Assembly: GCF_012912005.1 (NCBI RefSeq)
Contig: NZ_JABBEA010000004.1
Span: forward strand, 186,001 to 250,000
Origin: Paenibacillus sp. SZ31
Lineage (GTDB): Bacteria; Bacillota; Bacilli; Paenibacillales; Paenibacillaceae
Length of the DNA stretch: 64,000 nucleotides
Direction of reading: 5' to 3'
Below the pieces are notes generated by a model, which saw only the letters and a list, made by a program, of their open reading frames with translations, ran no database searches and was not told the origin of the DNA. A program made the translations under genes and the position numbers. Positions 42,676 through 51,491 of this stretch are shown one piece after another. Position 1 is the first letter of the stretch. Each line of letters starts with the position of its first letter.

Positions 42676-43130
42676 ACGGTCTTCTCCTGCATCTCCTCCC
42701 ACTGACTCCATGGCACCATGCCAAGCTCAGGCTTCGCTTCATCCGGGAGCATGGCGATGAATTCAAGCGAGTGACCATCCGGATCGGTAAAATACACAGA
42801 TACTGCAGGCATCCAGCTGAAAACGTACAATTCACCGATATCATCATCCAGGAAATTCTGTGTCTTGATCCCTTTGTTCTCCAAGTGAGCCACCGCATGC
42901 TTCATATCCTCCAGAGATACATGAAAAGCAAAGTGCTGACGCTGCACCTCGGAAGGTTCCTTTTGCCACAATCCCAGCATGGCATTGCCTTTTCCACCGA
43001 TCCAGTAGAAGGAGTTCCCACGTTCTTTCTGCCCATAGGCATGGGGTAAACCCAGGACTGTTTCATAGAAATGATGGGATCTCTCCAGATCCGTTACGTT
43101 TAGATGTGTTTCAAATATGCCTGTAATCAT
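42672..43130 (-). CDS. VOC family protein (glyoxalase/fosfomycin-resistance-like)
   Basis: 152 aa. GIFETHLNVTDLERSHHFYE at the start (first metal-ligand His), RQHFAFHVSLEDMKHAVAHL in the middle and VYFTDPDGHSLEFIAML (Glu ligand) in the second half: a complete single-chain VOC domain. The ATG at 43130 is nine bases from AGAGG; the TTG at 43139 abuts it. Overlaps the downstream VOC gene by four bases, so the pair is cotranslated, perhaps with the FMN reductase 46 bases upstream. Confidence 0.88.
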   Translation of the reverse strand: MITGIFETHLNVTDLERSHHFYETVLGLPHAYGQKERGNSFYWIGGKGNAMLGLWQKEPSEVQRQHFAFHVSLEDMKHAVAHLENKGIKTQNFLDDDIGELYVFSWMPAVSVYFTDPDGHSLEFIAMLPDEAKPELGMVPWSQWEEMQEKTV

Positions 43131-43176
43131 GATGTTCAACCTCTTTTCCTTTTCCCAATTTCCTCTTCGTTCGTTC

Positions 43177-43752
43177 TTAACTCATCGATGAGTTCCGCGC
43201 ATTCGTTAACGTCTGAGCCAGATTCAAAAACGATCCAATGACCCGCTGCACCCGGTCCTCTATATCCTGACTACCTTCGTACTCTTCATATCCGTCAAAT
43301 GTCGCTTCGAATCGTCTGCGCTGTGCACCCCCAATGGAGATCCACTCTTGAGCATTGATGCCATGCAGATTACGAACAATCGCTTGCAGTTGTAAAAGCG
43401 AACTTACCCCCACCGCTCCACCAGAGGAGCTGATGGACAGGACGGGCTTACCACTGAAATGAGCCTGGCTCAGGTGATCCAGTGCATTTTTGAGCACACC
43501 GCTAATACTGCCATGGTACTCTGGCGTAGATAGGATGATGGCATCTGCCGCGAGCATACGTGTATTCAGGTCTGCCAGATGTTCATGATTCGCCTGTTTT
43601 TCATCCGGTGCGTAGAATGGGAGGGGCGTCTGATACAGATCAAACAGGCTGGCCTGATGTCCCTGTCCACGAATAATCTCCACTGCGTATTCTCCCAAAC
43701 GTGTACTGGTTGCATTATTCCGATTGCTACCTGCCAAAATAACAATATTCAT
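43177..43752 (-). CDS. NADPH-dependent FMN reductase (flavodoxin-like fold)
   Basis: 191 aa. N-terminal phosphate loop AGSNRNNATSTRLGEYAVEI binds the FMN phosphate; the second flavin loop is STPEYHGSISGVLKNALDHL near residue 77. Likely a quinone/azo/chromate-type reductase in the cytosol. AAGGAG precedes the ATG. Heads a probable three-gene unit with the VOC proteins, which could fit stress or xenobiotic defence (inference). Confidence 0.92.
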   Translation of the reverse strand: MNIVILAGSNRNNATSTRLGEYAVEIIRGQGHQASLFDLYQTPLPFYAPDEKQANHEHLADLNTRMLAADAIILSTPEYHGSISGVLKNALDHLSQAHFSGKPVLSISSSGGAVGVSSLLQLQAIVRNLHGINAQEWISIGGAQRRRFEATFDGYEEYEGSQDIEDRVQRVIGSFLNLAQTLTNARNSSMS

Positions 43753-43885
43753 TCATGTCACTCTCCTTGTTTTTTTATTTTTTTTTGAGTTTCACGTTCC
43801 TTCAACCGATCCATCTTTGGCTATCTTTATCTTACCTTTCTTCCGCAGCCAATTCGTCAGCAGATAGACTTAACTTGAAATACCA

Positions 43886-43912
43886 AAAAACTCAACCTTT
43901 AGGTTGAGTTTA
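43886..43912. terminator. Bidirectional terminator after the response regulator
   Basis: AAACTCAACCT pairs perfectly with AGGTTGAGTTT around two bases, with A and T tracts on both sides. It separates the two-component genes from the FMN reductase gene. Confidence 0.85.
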
Positions 43913-43945
43913 TACGACTTAAGTATGAACATATGTCGGAATTGG

Positions 43946-44680
43946 TCACACGACCCAGCCATTTCTTACGGCATGAAGAGCCGCTTGCGTCCGATCCGCC
44001 AGTCCCAGTTTGTCGAGCAGATGACTGACATGTGTTTTGACCGTTTTTTCGGTGATGACCAATTGAACCGCAATTTCCTTGTTGCTCAGTCCTTGAGCAA
44101 TCAGCCCCAAGACTTCTTGTTCACGGCGAGTGAGCATATCCAGTCCGCCAAGAGACGCTTCAGTTGATTTCCCCTTCTGCTTTGGCTCCTGATGTTGATT
44201 GTCTGCTGACCGATCTGTCAGTATATGCTGTGGTTGCTGTTCATTTATGGACCAATCGGATGAAGCCATCACATGCATCAATTGACCTGCTGCGGCAGGA
44301 TGCAATTCCACCTGACCTGCATGCACATTGCGAATGGCTACAGCCAGATCCTCCGGTTCAATATCCTTGAGTAGATATCCTTTAACTCCTGCGCGAACAG
44401 CAGGAACGACATGATCCTGATCCGAAAACGAGGTGAGCACAATGATTCGCGTTGCTGGCAATAACGTGCGCAGCCTTCTGGCTGTTTCGATTCCGTCCAT
44501 GACCGGCATATGCAGATCCATTAATACCACGTCAGGTTTTAACGCTTCTGCCTGAGCCAGTGCTTCCTGTCCGTTCGATGCTTCGCCCACAACCTTCATG
44601 TCTTGCTGTGTCGTCAAAAAAACGTGCAACCCCCGTCTCACCATCGCATGATCATCTGCGAGCAAAATCGTAATCGGCAT
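43946..44680 (-). CDS. NarL/FixJ-family response regulator
   Basis: 244 aa. Receiver domain with acidic pair Asp9-Asp10, phosphorylation site Asp55 (VVLMDLHMP), conserved Thr/Lys further on, a polar linker of about 40 residues, and a C-terminal LuxR HTH (REQEVLGLIAQGLSNKEIAV). Starts 18 bases after the upstream histidine kinase ends. The partner kinase is cytosolic, so the stimulus is internal. Resembles LiaR/NreC-type regulators; target genes unknown. Confidence 0.95.
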   Translation of the reverse strand: MPITILLADDHAMVRRGLHVFLTTQQDMKVVGEASNGQEALAQAEALKPDVVLMDLHMPVMDGIETARRLRTLLPATRIIVLTSFSDQDHVVPAVRAGVKGYLLKDIEPEDLAVAIRNVHAGQVELHPAAAGQLMHVMASSDWSINEQQPQHILTDRSADNQHQEPKQKGKSTEASLGGLDMLTRREQEVLGLIAQGLSNKEIAVQLVITEKTVKTHVSHLLDKLGLADRTQAALHAVRNGWVV

Positions 44681-44698
44681 CTCTTCTTCCCCCTGACT

Positions 44699-46366
44699 TT
44701 ATACAGATTCGAACGGAAGTGGAATGACTGCCGTTACTGTCGTTCCCTTACGGGAAGAACTCACTATTTCTAAGCTGCCTCCGAGCGATTGAGCCCGTTC
44801 CTTCATAATGGACAGGCCAAGGGAGCTTCCAGACGACGCTTTTGGCCTGTTCGCACCACCTTTTCCCCGATCTGTGACAGTGAGCACCACTTCATGATTA
44901 CTTAACTTGAGGGTGACCTCAGCAGAAGGAACATCCGCGTGTTTCCGTACATTATTTAGCGCTTCCTGTCCGATTCGCCACAATGCTTCTTCTATATTAC
45001 GTGGTAAAGACCGCATTCCCGTCCGATTCGTCACCACTTGAAGCCCCTGGCTTGTGCCGTATTCCTGTAGTGCATGGAGCAGCCCTGCTTCCAGTCCCGC
45101 GGGACGGAGTTGCATAATCAATGCGCGCATTTCCTTGAGAGCCTCCTGAGACAAAGCCCGAATATCCTTCAACGCTTCCGTTGCCGGGAGCAACTGCTCG
45201 GAGCCAGATAACATACTTTCCGCGCCTTTAGCCGTTAACGATAGTGAAAATAAAATCTGATTAACCGAATCATGCAGATCGCGAGCCAACCGGTTTCTCT
45301 CTTCCATTCGTGCAAGTTCGCGGCGATTCTCCGCCAGCTTCAGACTCTCCCATGAGGCCGCAATATGTTCGGCCAATGCCTCCAGCACTTCACGGTCCGC
45401 CTGCGCAGGACCTGATGTTCCTATTCCGATCACCAGAATTCCCGTTTCCCCTGGCGTATGGTATGGAAGGGGAGCAGCAATTCCCGAGGCAATGGAATTC
45501 GTAGTCTGGTCAGGCTTGCACAGAGTAAATATTTCAGCGATCTCTGTCCCAGACAGAGATGTTACACGATGACTATTGATTACATGGTTAATGTGGCTCG
45601 TCACTTCGGTAGATAACGGAGTACTTAATAACGTTCGAACCGTATCATTTGCATAGGCTGCCTGCAAAACGAACATTCCGCTTTTCTGCTGAATGATTGT
45701 AGCAAAAGGCCAATCATAATGCTGCCCAAGCAGCTCTACAACTTTTAAACAAAAAGCCTCAGAATTGGTGCATTCGTTCACTGCAAGACCCAAGGCCGTG
45801 CTGAACTCCCCCAGCTTGGCATACAGATCAGCTCGTCGCTGCTCCGTGCGATACAATCTCATCCGCTCTACCGCACTACCAATCTGGTACGCCACGCCCT
45901 GTAACAGCGCCAGTTCACTGTCGCTGAAATGTTCCTTGGCTGGCGCAGCCACGTTGAGCAGGCCAAGCATCTTCTCACCTGACCTTAACGGGACGGTTGC
46001 ATGGTGGGTAATATCATGGGTATCTCCCCATTGGAATTCCACCGCATCCTCCAGCCGTTTACAGTTAATGATGTTAACCGCATGATTGAGTTGACCATCC
46101 TTAAAGCGATTCACACACCAGCAGGTACCCGTTCGCATGGGCTCCTTATCTTTACGCAGTAATGCCGGGGGCAGATTGTAATCCGAAACACAGGTGTATT
46201 CTCCACGTTCATTAATCAGAAACATCCAGCCTGCCGTTAATCCGGTCAACTCCAGTAATTTGCCGACCACGGTATCCAGCATTAAGTTCAGATCATTGGA
46301 CGTATTGAGCGTTTCCGCGATTGTCTTCAACGTGATCATTTCCTGCATTCCAACTTCTTCCGACAT
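44699..46366 (-). CDS. GAF-domain sensor histidine kinase (HisKA_3 type)
   Basis: 555 aa, no membrane segment. Two GAF-like parts (about residues 15-175 and 190-330), the first with GTCWCVNRFKDGQL and its Cys residues, which could bind a ligand or an Fe-S cluster. HisKA_3 with His365 in LARDLHDSVNQILFSLS, then HATPase with EEALWRIGQEALNNVRKHAD and GLGLSI-like SLGLSIMKERAQSLGGSL. The start is the ATG at 46366 after AAAGGAGAG; the upstream reading runs into a MITE-like element. It is the partner of the adjacent response regulator. Confidence 0.93.
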   Translation of the reverse strand: MSEEVGMQEMITLKTIAETLNTSNDLNLMLDTVVGKLLELTGLTAGWMFLINERGEYTCVSDYNLPPALLRKDKEPMRTGTCWCVNRFKDGQLNHAVNIINCKRLEDAVEFQWGDTHDITHHATVPLRSGEKMLGLLNVAAPAKEHFSDSELALLQGVAYQIGSAVERMRLYRTEQRRADLYAKLGEFSTALGLAVNECTNSEAFCLKVVELLGQHYDWPFATIIQQKSGMFVLQAAYANDTVRTLLSTPLSTEVTSHINHVINSHRVTSLSGTEIAEIFTLCKPDQTTNSIASGIAAPLPYHTPGETGILVIGIGTSGPAQADREVLEALAEHIAASWESLKLAENRRELARMEERNRLARDLHDSVNQILFSLSLTAKGAESMLSGSEQLLPATEALKDIRALSQEALKEMRALIMQLRPAGLEAGLLHALQEYGTSQGLQVVTNRTGMRSLPRNIEEALWRIGQEALNNVRKHADVPSAEVTLKLSNHEVVLTVTDRGKGGANRPKASSGSSLGLSIMKERAQSLGGSLEIVSSSRKGTTVTAVIPLPFESV

Positions 46367-46387
46367 GGCAGACTTCTCTCCTTTGGG

Positions 46388-46551
46388 TAGGGCGAGTCTG
46401 GAAACTCCGAAGGAGGCAGATTTTGCCGAATTTTCGTTCCAAGCAAGGAAATTTTTCGCAGGCGTGCCGGGGCACGTCAAGGAAAAGTGACGCAGCAGGG
46501 GGCGAAAAGGCGGTAAAAGATGCACTTCAGCGAGTTTTCAGACACGACCTA
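46388..46551 (-). mobile_element. MITE-like element upstream of the histidine kinase gene
   Basis: 164 bp with about 20-bp imperfect terminal inverted repeats (TAGGGCGAGTCTGGAAACTC at the left, GAGTTTTCAGACACGACCTA at the right). No open frame of its own that looks real. It directly abuts the ribosome binding site region of the kinase and so sits in its promoter/leader. The same ends are found in a 50-bp form at 58350. No transposase with these ends is in the window. Confidence 0.7.
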
Positions 46552-46628
46552 ATGCCAACTGTGGTTTGTTCAACTATTGTAACCAATCCACCTTGGATAT
46601 TAAAGGATCAACTTCTTACTCGTTTCGC

Positions 46629-47111
46629 TTAGCCCAGCTTCTGCCGCTCTTTACGGGACACGGACAAAGGCTCCATATTAATCAAACCTCGGTCCGACAG
46701 AGCTAGCGCCATTTTGTAGAAAGCACGCGTACGAATCTTCGTGTACGTATCCTTGCTGACAGGCGGATCAAATACATGGTTATACACTTTATAGTCAAAC
46801 ACATCATCGTCTTTCAAATATCGTTCACAGACGAGTACACGTTCCTTTTCACTCAACCGGGACACAACAAAATCAATCGTATCGCAGTATGCCTGACGCG
46901 CGCGCTGCACGTCCACATTATAGATCGCCGTTCTGGCCGTGGAATCCCCTGTCACATTGGTTGCACCGTGGAAACGCTCGGCATAACTTGCCGTCACCAT
47001 AACCTCTCGTTCTTCAAATGCAATGGTCTTATAAATGCGGTATTTTTCCAGCGCAGCCTCAACAGCTGTTTGCGTTTTACGTCGGTCCAATTCGGGCAGC
47101 ATCAATTCCAT
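46629..47111 (-). CDS. ArpU-like phage late transcription regulator
   Basis: 160 aa. Seen: KYRIYKTIAFEEREVMVTAS near the start, then RARQAYCDTIDFVVSRLSEK, LVCERYLKDDDVFDYKVYNH and a helix-turn-helix region PVSKDTYTKIRTRAFYKMAL typical of the ArpU/XpF-like family of sigma-like activators of phage packaging/lysis operons. AAGGAGG before the ATG. It lies 8.7 kb from the tail island with no phage structural gene beside it, so its link to the tail genes is inferred. Confidence 0.8.
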   Translation of the reverse strand: MELMLPELDRRKTQTAVEAALEKYRIYKTIAFEEREVMVTASYAERFHGATNVTGDSTARTAIYNVDVQRARQAYCDTIDFVVSRLSEKERVLVCERYLKDDDVFDYKVYNHVFDPPVSKDTYTKIRTRAFYKMALALSDRGLINMEPLSVSRKERQKLG

Positions 47112-47178
47112 ATTTATCTTCCTCCTTTAGTATTCTTTATAAAATAAATTTCTAATAGTTTCGCATGATCACTCCGAT

Positions 47179-47315
47179 GACAGAACAGCCTTCCGATCAC
47201 TGTTATCCCCCTTTTTTTTGATTCACTTAATCTGGGGATAAAGGCGAAGCTTATTCTTCCGATGCAGCTTTCTTTCAGAAAGTTTGTAGCTTCGCTTATT
47301 CAGGTTATTTCTGTC
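47179..47315 (+). repeat. Dispersed intergenic repeat, subtype II (copy 4)
   Basis: 137 bp with terminal inverted repeats GACAGAACAGCCT and AGGTTATTTCTGTC, ACTGTTATCCCC, and GATGCAGCTTTCTTTCAGAAAG identical to copy 3 at 41771. Lies upstream of the ArpU-like gene. Confidence 0.75.
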
Positions 47316-47820
47316 CTCTACGTTTTCGTGTAACTATATCGTTCACATCATATTGTTTTGCCATCGTTCTTTGCACGATAGCAAAATGCTCTTAATCATA
47401 GAGTTGTCCAGTTTTCTAAAAAAGTAACGACATTTCTTCATATTTCCCCTGTTGCCTTTTGGAATCACTCCAAACCGCTATAATCCGGGAAATTCCATTG
47501 TTCATAGGTTAATTCCCCAAACTATAAGCTGTATCAAGTTTACATTTTGTTCGTATAGTGTTCGTATTTCTATTTGAGGATACCACTTTCTGGAGATCGG
47601 AGTAAACCTCCATTTTGGTTCATTTTGACGATAAAATAAAACCTTCGCTCTCATTTCCTATGCCTTTTGGCATAATTGTTTCATATCTCTTTACCTAATG
47701 GTATATATACGTTATAGTACTGTTTAATTAATGAACTTCCGTACAAGTCATTTGATTTTTAATATTAAGAAGCTCCCCTTCTCCTTAATGCCGTTAAGGT
47801 ACATATCAAGCGCATACGTA
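47316..47820. other. AT-rich intergenic region between ArpU-like and XRE genes
   Basis: No convincing gene. The divergent promoters of the ArpU-like gene (minus) and the XRE gene (plus) must lie in or near this stretch, which is bracketed by two dispersed repeat copies in opposite orientation. Runs such as GTATATATACGTTATAGTACTG near 47700 have promoter-like composition; no -35/-10 pair is firm. Confidence 0.45.
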
Positions 47821-47951
47821 GTGAAGGAGACGGAATCGATTCTGAAGAAGCAAAGCGTTCGCCTTTATCAACGGATTTCACCCTTTAGGAAAGGGAAACA
47901 GGAAATCCGGGGATAACAGCGATCAAAAGAACGATCCGAATCCGGAACGGC
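47821..47951 (-). repeat. Dispersed intergenic repeat, subtype I (copy 5, inverted)
   Basis: 131 bp in reverse orientation. Read on the minus strand it begins GCCGTTCCGGATTCGGATCG, passes GATCGCTGTTATCCCC, an internal stem GGATTTC with GAAATCC around CCCTTT-AAAGGG, and ends AGAATCGATTCCGTCTCCTT. The internal stem differs in sequence from copy 1 but is kept as a stem. Confidence 0.75.
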
Positions 47952-48042
47952 GCACCCGCAGAGGTTTAGGAGTTGTCGCATTCAACTTTCTTCTTAATAT
48001 TAATTCAAGCACTTGTACGAATCGAAGGAGTTGGCATAAATT

Positions 48043-48483
48043 GTGGAGCACGCTTTTGGTCCTTATATGAAACAACTGCGCGAGCAACAAGGATACAGCA
48101 TCAATCAGCTCGCCGAAGCAGCCGGAATAAGCAACTCACAGATTTCACGCATTGAGAATGGGGTACGGGGTGTGCCCAAACCTGCAACCATTCGCAAGAT
48201 TGCAGATGCACTCTCGGTTCCCTATACAGAGATGATGAAGCAAGCCGGCTATATTGAACCAGGGAGTTCAACTGAACTTCAGGACGTACCGGAATGGGCT
48301 ACATACAAAGACCGTCGTGATTTTAAAAAGATGCTGGAGGACGATGATGATCTGATGTTTGACGGCATTCCACTCGATGAAGATGACAAGAAACGAATCA
48401 AGGATGTGCTGACAGGTCTGTTCTGGGAAGCCAAACAGATGAACAAACGTAAAAAGACAGATGAATCGGACAAGCGCCCATGA
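48043..48483 (+). CDS. XRE-family transcription regulator (ImmR-like repressor)
   Basis: 146 aa from a GTG start with AAGGAG 12 bases before. N-terminal HTH_3 (QLREQQGYSINQLAEAAGIS, SNSQISRIENG) followed by an acidic part (EDDDDLMFDGIPLDEDDKKR) and basic end. The next gene, 42 bases on, is an ImmA/IrrE metalloprotease. This pair is the ImmR-ImmA layout of ICEBs1 and phage phi105-like elements, where ImmA cleaves the repressor after DNA damage or cell signalling. It may control the tail island, though an unrelated DNA block lies between. Confidence 0.88.
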   Translation: MEHAFGPYMKQLREQQGYSINQLAEAAGISNSQISRIENGVRGVPKPATIRKIADALSVPYTEMMKQAGYIEPGSSTELQDVPEWATYKDRRDFKKMLEDDDDLMFDGIPLDEDDKKRIKDVLTGLFWEAKQMNKRKKTDESDKRP

Positions 48484-48525
48484 GGCACGACGAACTGAAT
48501 TTAATGAGGCAGCAGGTGAGATCAT

Positions 48526-48942
48526 ATGGATGACATCGTAACAAAGCTGATTCGAAAACACCGGACCAACTGCCCGTTCAGCATTGCCCGCGCGGTTGGA
48601 ATACAGATTCGCTTCACCAATTTGGGGAAATCCACCAAAGGACTGTACTTTCGCAAGCTCCGGCGCAGGTTTATCGTCATACACAATGATTTGCCGCCGG
48701 AATGGCAGCGGTTCGTGTGCGCCCATGAGCTTGGCCATGACCGGCTTCACAAAGGAATCAATCGATTCTTTCTGGAGGAGCATTCCTATTTTGCTCCAGG
48801 CAAGCTGGAAAGACAGGCCAATCGTTTTGCCATTCAGTTGTTAACGTCAGGAGTGATGCCTGAACCGGATGAATCTCTGGAGAAATTCTGTTTACGTACC
48901 GGACTGCCGCGTGAAGCGCAGCATTTTTTTTACACCATTTAA
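48526..48942 (+). CDS. ImmA/IrrE-family metallopeptidase
   Basis: 138 aa. Zinc-metalloprotease motif HELGH (residues 67-71) preceded by GLYFRKLRRRFIVIHNDLPP and followed by HSYFAPGKLERQANRFAIQL, the ImmA/DUF955 pattern including the third ligand Glu. Likely the anti-repressor protease for the XRE protein encoded just upstream. Good ribosome binding site (GGTGAG). The ICEBs1 ImmA is of similar length. Confidence 0.9.
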   Translation: MDDIVTKLIRKHRTNCPFSIARAVGIQIRFTNLGKSTKGLYFRKLRRRFIVIHNDLPPEWQRFVCAHELGHDRLHKGINRFFLEEHSYFAPGKLERQANRFAIQLLTSGVMPEPDESLEKFCLRTGLPREAQHFFYTI

Positions 48943-48955
48943 GAACATATGTTCT
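48942..48955. promoter_or_regulatory. LexA-box-like palindrome at the end of immA
   Basis: AGAACATATGTTCT is a perfect 14-bp palindrome and holds the GAAC-N4-GTTC core of Gram-positive SOS boxes (consensus CGAAC-N4-GTTCG), lacking only the outer C and G. It begins at the last base of the ImmA stop codon and lies 168 bases before the secreted nucleotidase start. Confidence 0.45.
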
Positions 48956-49123
48956 TTCTAAGGATTATTTTTTCTCTATTTTCCAATAGCATAATCACAT
49001 GTCACTTTCAGGTTACTTATTTTTACGTAAATCGCGAGATTTCCTAATAATAGTCTGTTAAAATACTATTTGAGCTGTATAAACGCTCAAGTAGATTATT
49101 ATTTTGGGAGGTTTCGGATTCAT

Positions 49124-50923
49124 ATGAAAATCTGGAAGAATTATGTTTCACTTCTGCTAACGGTCTGTTTGCTGTTTGGCAGTGTAGGTATTGCCGCGGC
49201 TGCAACGGACACCACTCCGGGCACAGGCAAACACATTACCATTCTACATACGAATGATACGCATGCCCGTGCAGTTGAATCTTCACCTGCTATGGGTTTT
49301 GCCAAAGTAGCTGGAATCGCTGACAAATATCGTAGCGAAAACCCGAACACGCTCTTGCTCGATGCTGGAGATGCTGTGCATGGTACAACATTTGCCACTC
49401 TTGTGAATGGTGAGAGCATCGTGAAAGTCATGAATGAAATGGGATACCAAGCCATCGTACCGGGTAACCACGAATTCAACTATGGTTCGGATCGCCTGAT
49501 CGAACTGGCAGACATGATGAACTTCCCAATGCTGAGTGCCAACGTGAAGAAAAAAGACGGAACACGTCTCTTCGATCCTTATCTCATTAAGGAAGTCGAT
49601 GGCGTGAAGATTGGTATCATCGCTTTGACTACACCGGAAACGTTGTACAAAACGAATCCGAAAAACGTAGAAGGTCTTGATATTACAGATCCATCTGCGG
49701 AAGCTAAAGTTCTGGTGAACGAAATCCGCAGCAAAGTAGATGTTGTTGTTGTTCTCGGACACCTTGGACAAGACGCGTCCAGCACCGATACTAGCTTTAA
49801 AGTCGTTAAAGAAGTTCCTGGCATCGACGTATTCATCGATGGTCACAGTCACACAGTACTGCAAGATGGCCTTGTATCCGATAACGGAACATTGATCGCA
49901 AGTGCAGGAGAATACACCAACTATGTAGGTGTCATCGATCTGTGGGTAGATGGTGGTAAAGTAACGAAGAAACAAGCAACATTGATTGATGAAACTGAAG
50001 CAAAAGACATCAAACCGAATGAGAAAGTTGCGACTCTCGTGAACTCCATTCAAAAAGAACAAGAGCCTATCTTGAAAGAAGAAGTAGCCAACACAGCTAT
50101 TCTGCTGGATGGTAAACGTGAACAGGTACGTGCAGGTGAAACCAACCTGGGTGACCTGCTTGCAGATGCAATTCGTGATATCAGCAACGCAGATATCGCA
50201 CTGACTAACGGTGGTGGTATCCGTGCTTCCATTGAAAAAGGTATCGTAACCAAAGGTGATATCATCACAGTGCTTCCTTTTGGTAACCAAGTTGTAACGC
50301 TTGAAGTGAAAGGGTCCGATATTCTGGCAGCCCTTGAAGTCGGTGTAGCTTCCTATCCGGAACCAAGCGGTGGATTCCCGCAAGTATCTGGAATCAAGTT
50401 CAAAATCGATACTTCCGCTGCTGAAGGTAGCCGTGTACATTCCGTAATCGTTGGCGATAAAGCCCTTGATCCGGAAGCAACATACACGCTGGCAACCAAT
50501 GATTTCACTGCTGTTGGCGGTGACGAATACACCATGTTCACCAAATATGCTACAACAGGTATGTACGGCGCATTGGATGAAGCGTTGATCAACTACATGC
50601 AAAAGCTTGGCGCTGTAGACATCAAAACAGATGGTCGGATCAGTGAAGCGAAGAAACCTGCAGTAGAGCCGGAAACTCCGGCAACCGAAACACCAGCTCC
50701 AACTACGCCAAAACCAGAAACACCAAAACCGGAAAAACCGGTTAAACCAACACCAAGCAAACCAGCTCCAGCCAAACTGCATGTTGTGAAATCCGGAGAT
50801 TCCCTGTACTCCATCTCCAAACAATACGGCACAACTTGGCAAGCATTGCAAAAGCTGAACAATATTAAAAATCCACACTGGATCTATCCGGGTCAACAAT
50901 TGAAATTGCCTGCAGCTTCTTAA
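49124..50923 (+). CDS. Secreted 5'-nucleotidase/metallophosphoesterase with LysM domain
   Basis: 599 aa from [10 protein letters not shown]. Signal peptide (about residues 1-27, ending AAA), calcineurin-like metallophosphatase domain (HTNDTHAR near residue 40, GNHEFNYG near residue 110, GHSH near 225), 5'-nucleotidase C-terminal domain ([22 protein letters not shown] VGGDEYTMF), then a Pro/Thr/Lys-rich wall-spanning linker (about 520-555) and one LysM ([20 protein letters not shown]). Extracellular, wall-bound, freeing phosphate and nucleosides from nucleotides. YfkN/UshA-like. GGGAGG 12 bases before the start. Confidence 0.93.
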   Translation: MKIWKNYVSLLLTVCLLFGSVGIAAAATDTTPGTGKHITILHTNDTHARAVESSPAMGFAKVAGIADKYRSENPNTLLLDAGDAVHGTTFATLVNGESIVKVMNEMGYQAIVPGNHEFNYGSDRLIELADMMNFPMLSANVKKKDGTRLFDPYLIKEVDGVKIGIIALTTPETLYKTNPKNVEGLDITDPSAEAKVLVNEIRSKVDVVVVLGHLGQDASSTDTSFKVVKEVPGIDVFIDGHSHTVLQDGLVSDNGTLIASAGEYTNYVGVIDLWVDGGKVTKKQATLIDETEAKDIKPNEKVATLVNSIQKEQEPILKEEVANTAILLDGKREQVRAGETNLGDLLADAIRDISNADIALTNGGGIRASIEKGIVTKGDIITVLPFGNQVVTLEVKGSDILAALEVGVASYPEPSGGFPQVSGIKFKIDTSAAEGSRVHSVIVGDKALDPEATYTLATNDFTAVGGDEYTMFTKYATTGMYGALDEALINYMQKLGAVDIKTDGRISEAKKPAVEPETPATETPAPTTPKPETPKPEKPVKPTPSKPAPAKLHVVKSGDSLYSISKQYGTTWQALQKLNNIKNPHWIYPGQQLKLPAAS

Positions 50924-50966
50924 GATCAATACAGAGCAGCAGCATAACGGATCTATCTTGTCATAA

Positions 50967-51016
50967 CAAAAAGGGTGTCCCCGTAACCAGTAAACTGGTT
51001 ACGGGGACACCCTTTT
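50967..51016. terminator. Strong bidirectional terminator after the nucleotidase gene
   Basis: A perfect 22-bp stem (AAAAGGGTGTCCCCGTAACC and complement) with a tiny loop and T tracts on both strands. It ends the nucleotidase message. Confidence 0.92.
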
Positions 51017-51491
51017 GTATGTTATTCTTACACGACAATCCACATCAGGTACATGAACATTCCCTGTGGACATATCCTGCTGATCTTGGCAATCATCTGA
51101 GATAAAAATAAATCCCAGTGAGGGCTTCATGGACCAACTTTATCATGAGCCTTCGACAACGAACTATATAAAAACTCTCTGGAATTACCGTGTTCATGCG
51201 GTTATTGTACATTTAATTTCGACATCTCTGTCTTCTCAAAATTGCATACTTGCACATAAATCTGCCTGAGTATGCTCATCTTCAAATCCTTAATCATAAA
51301 ATCATTTGTATACTGAATACAAATATTCCAATTTAGTTATTTCGTATGATATTACTCTTATAATCCTACCAATTTGTATGCCTATAGCCCTCTTTTTCAT
51401 GCTCTCATTGGAATTTCAGCAATCAAAATCAGTTACCGCATCATATTCGGTACTATTATATGAACTCATATAATTAACGAATCCCCTGAAT
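51017..51491. other. AT-rich intergenic region with no gene seen
   Basis: About 470 AT-rich bases between the nucleotidase terminator and proS. No open frame with a ribosome binding site, no repeat family member and no clear terminator for proS was found. Confidence 0.5.

Noticed and set aside
47731..47916. Plus-strand 61-aa frame before the XRE gene
   Set aside because: Half of it is dispersed repeat copy 5; it has no ribosome binding site.
49283..50929. Long minus-strand open frame opposite the nucleotidase gene
   Set aside because: A shadow of the strongly biased plus-strand nucleotidase gene, with no start signal and a cysteine/phenylalanine-rich nonsense composition.
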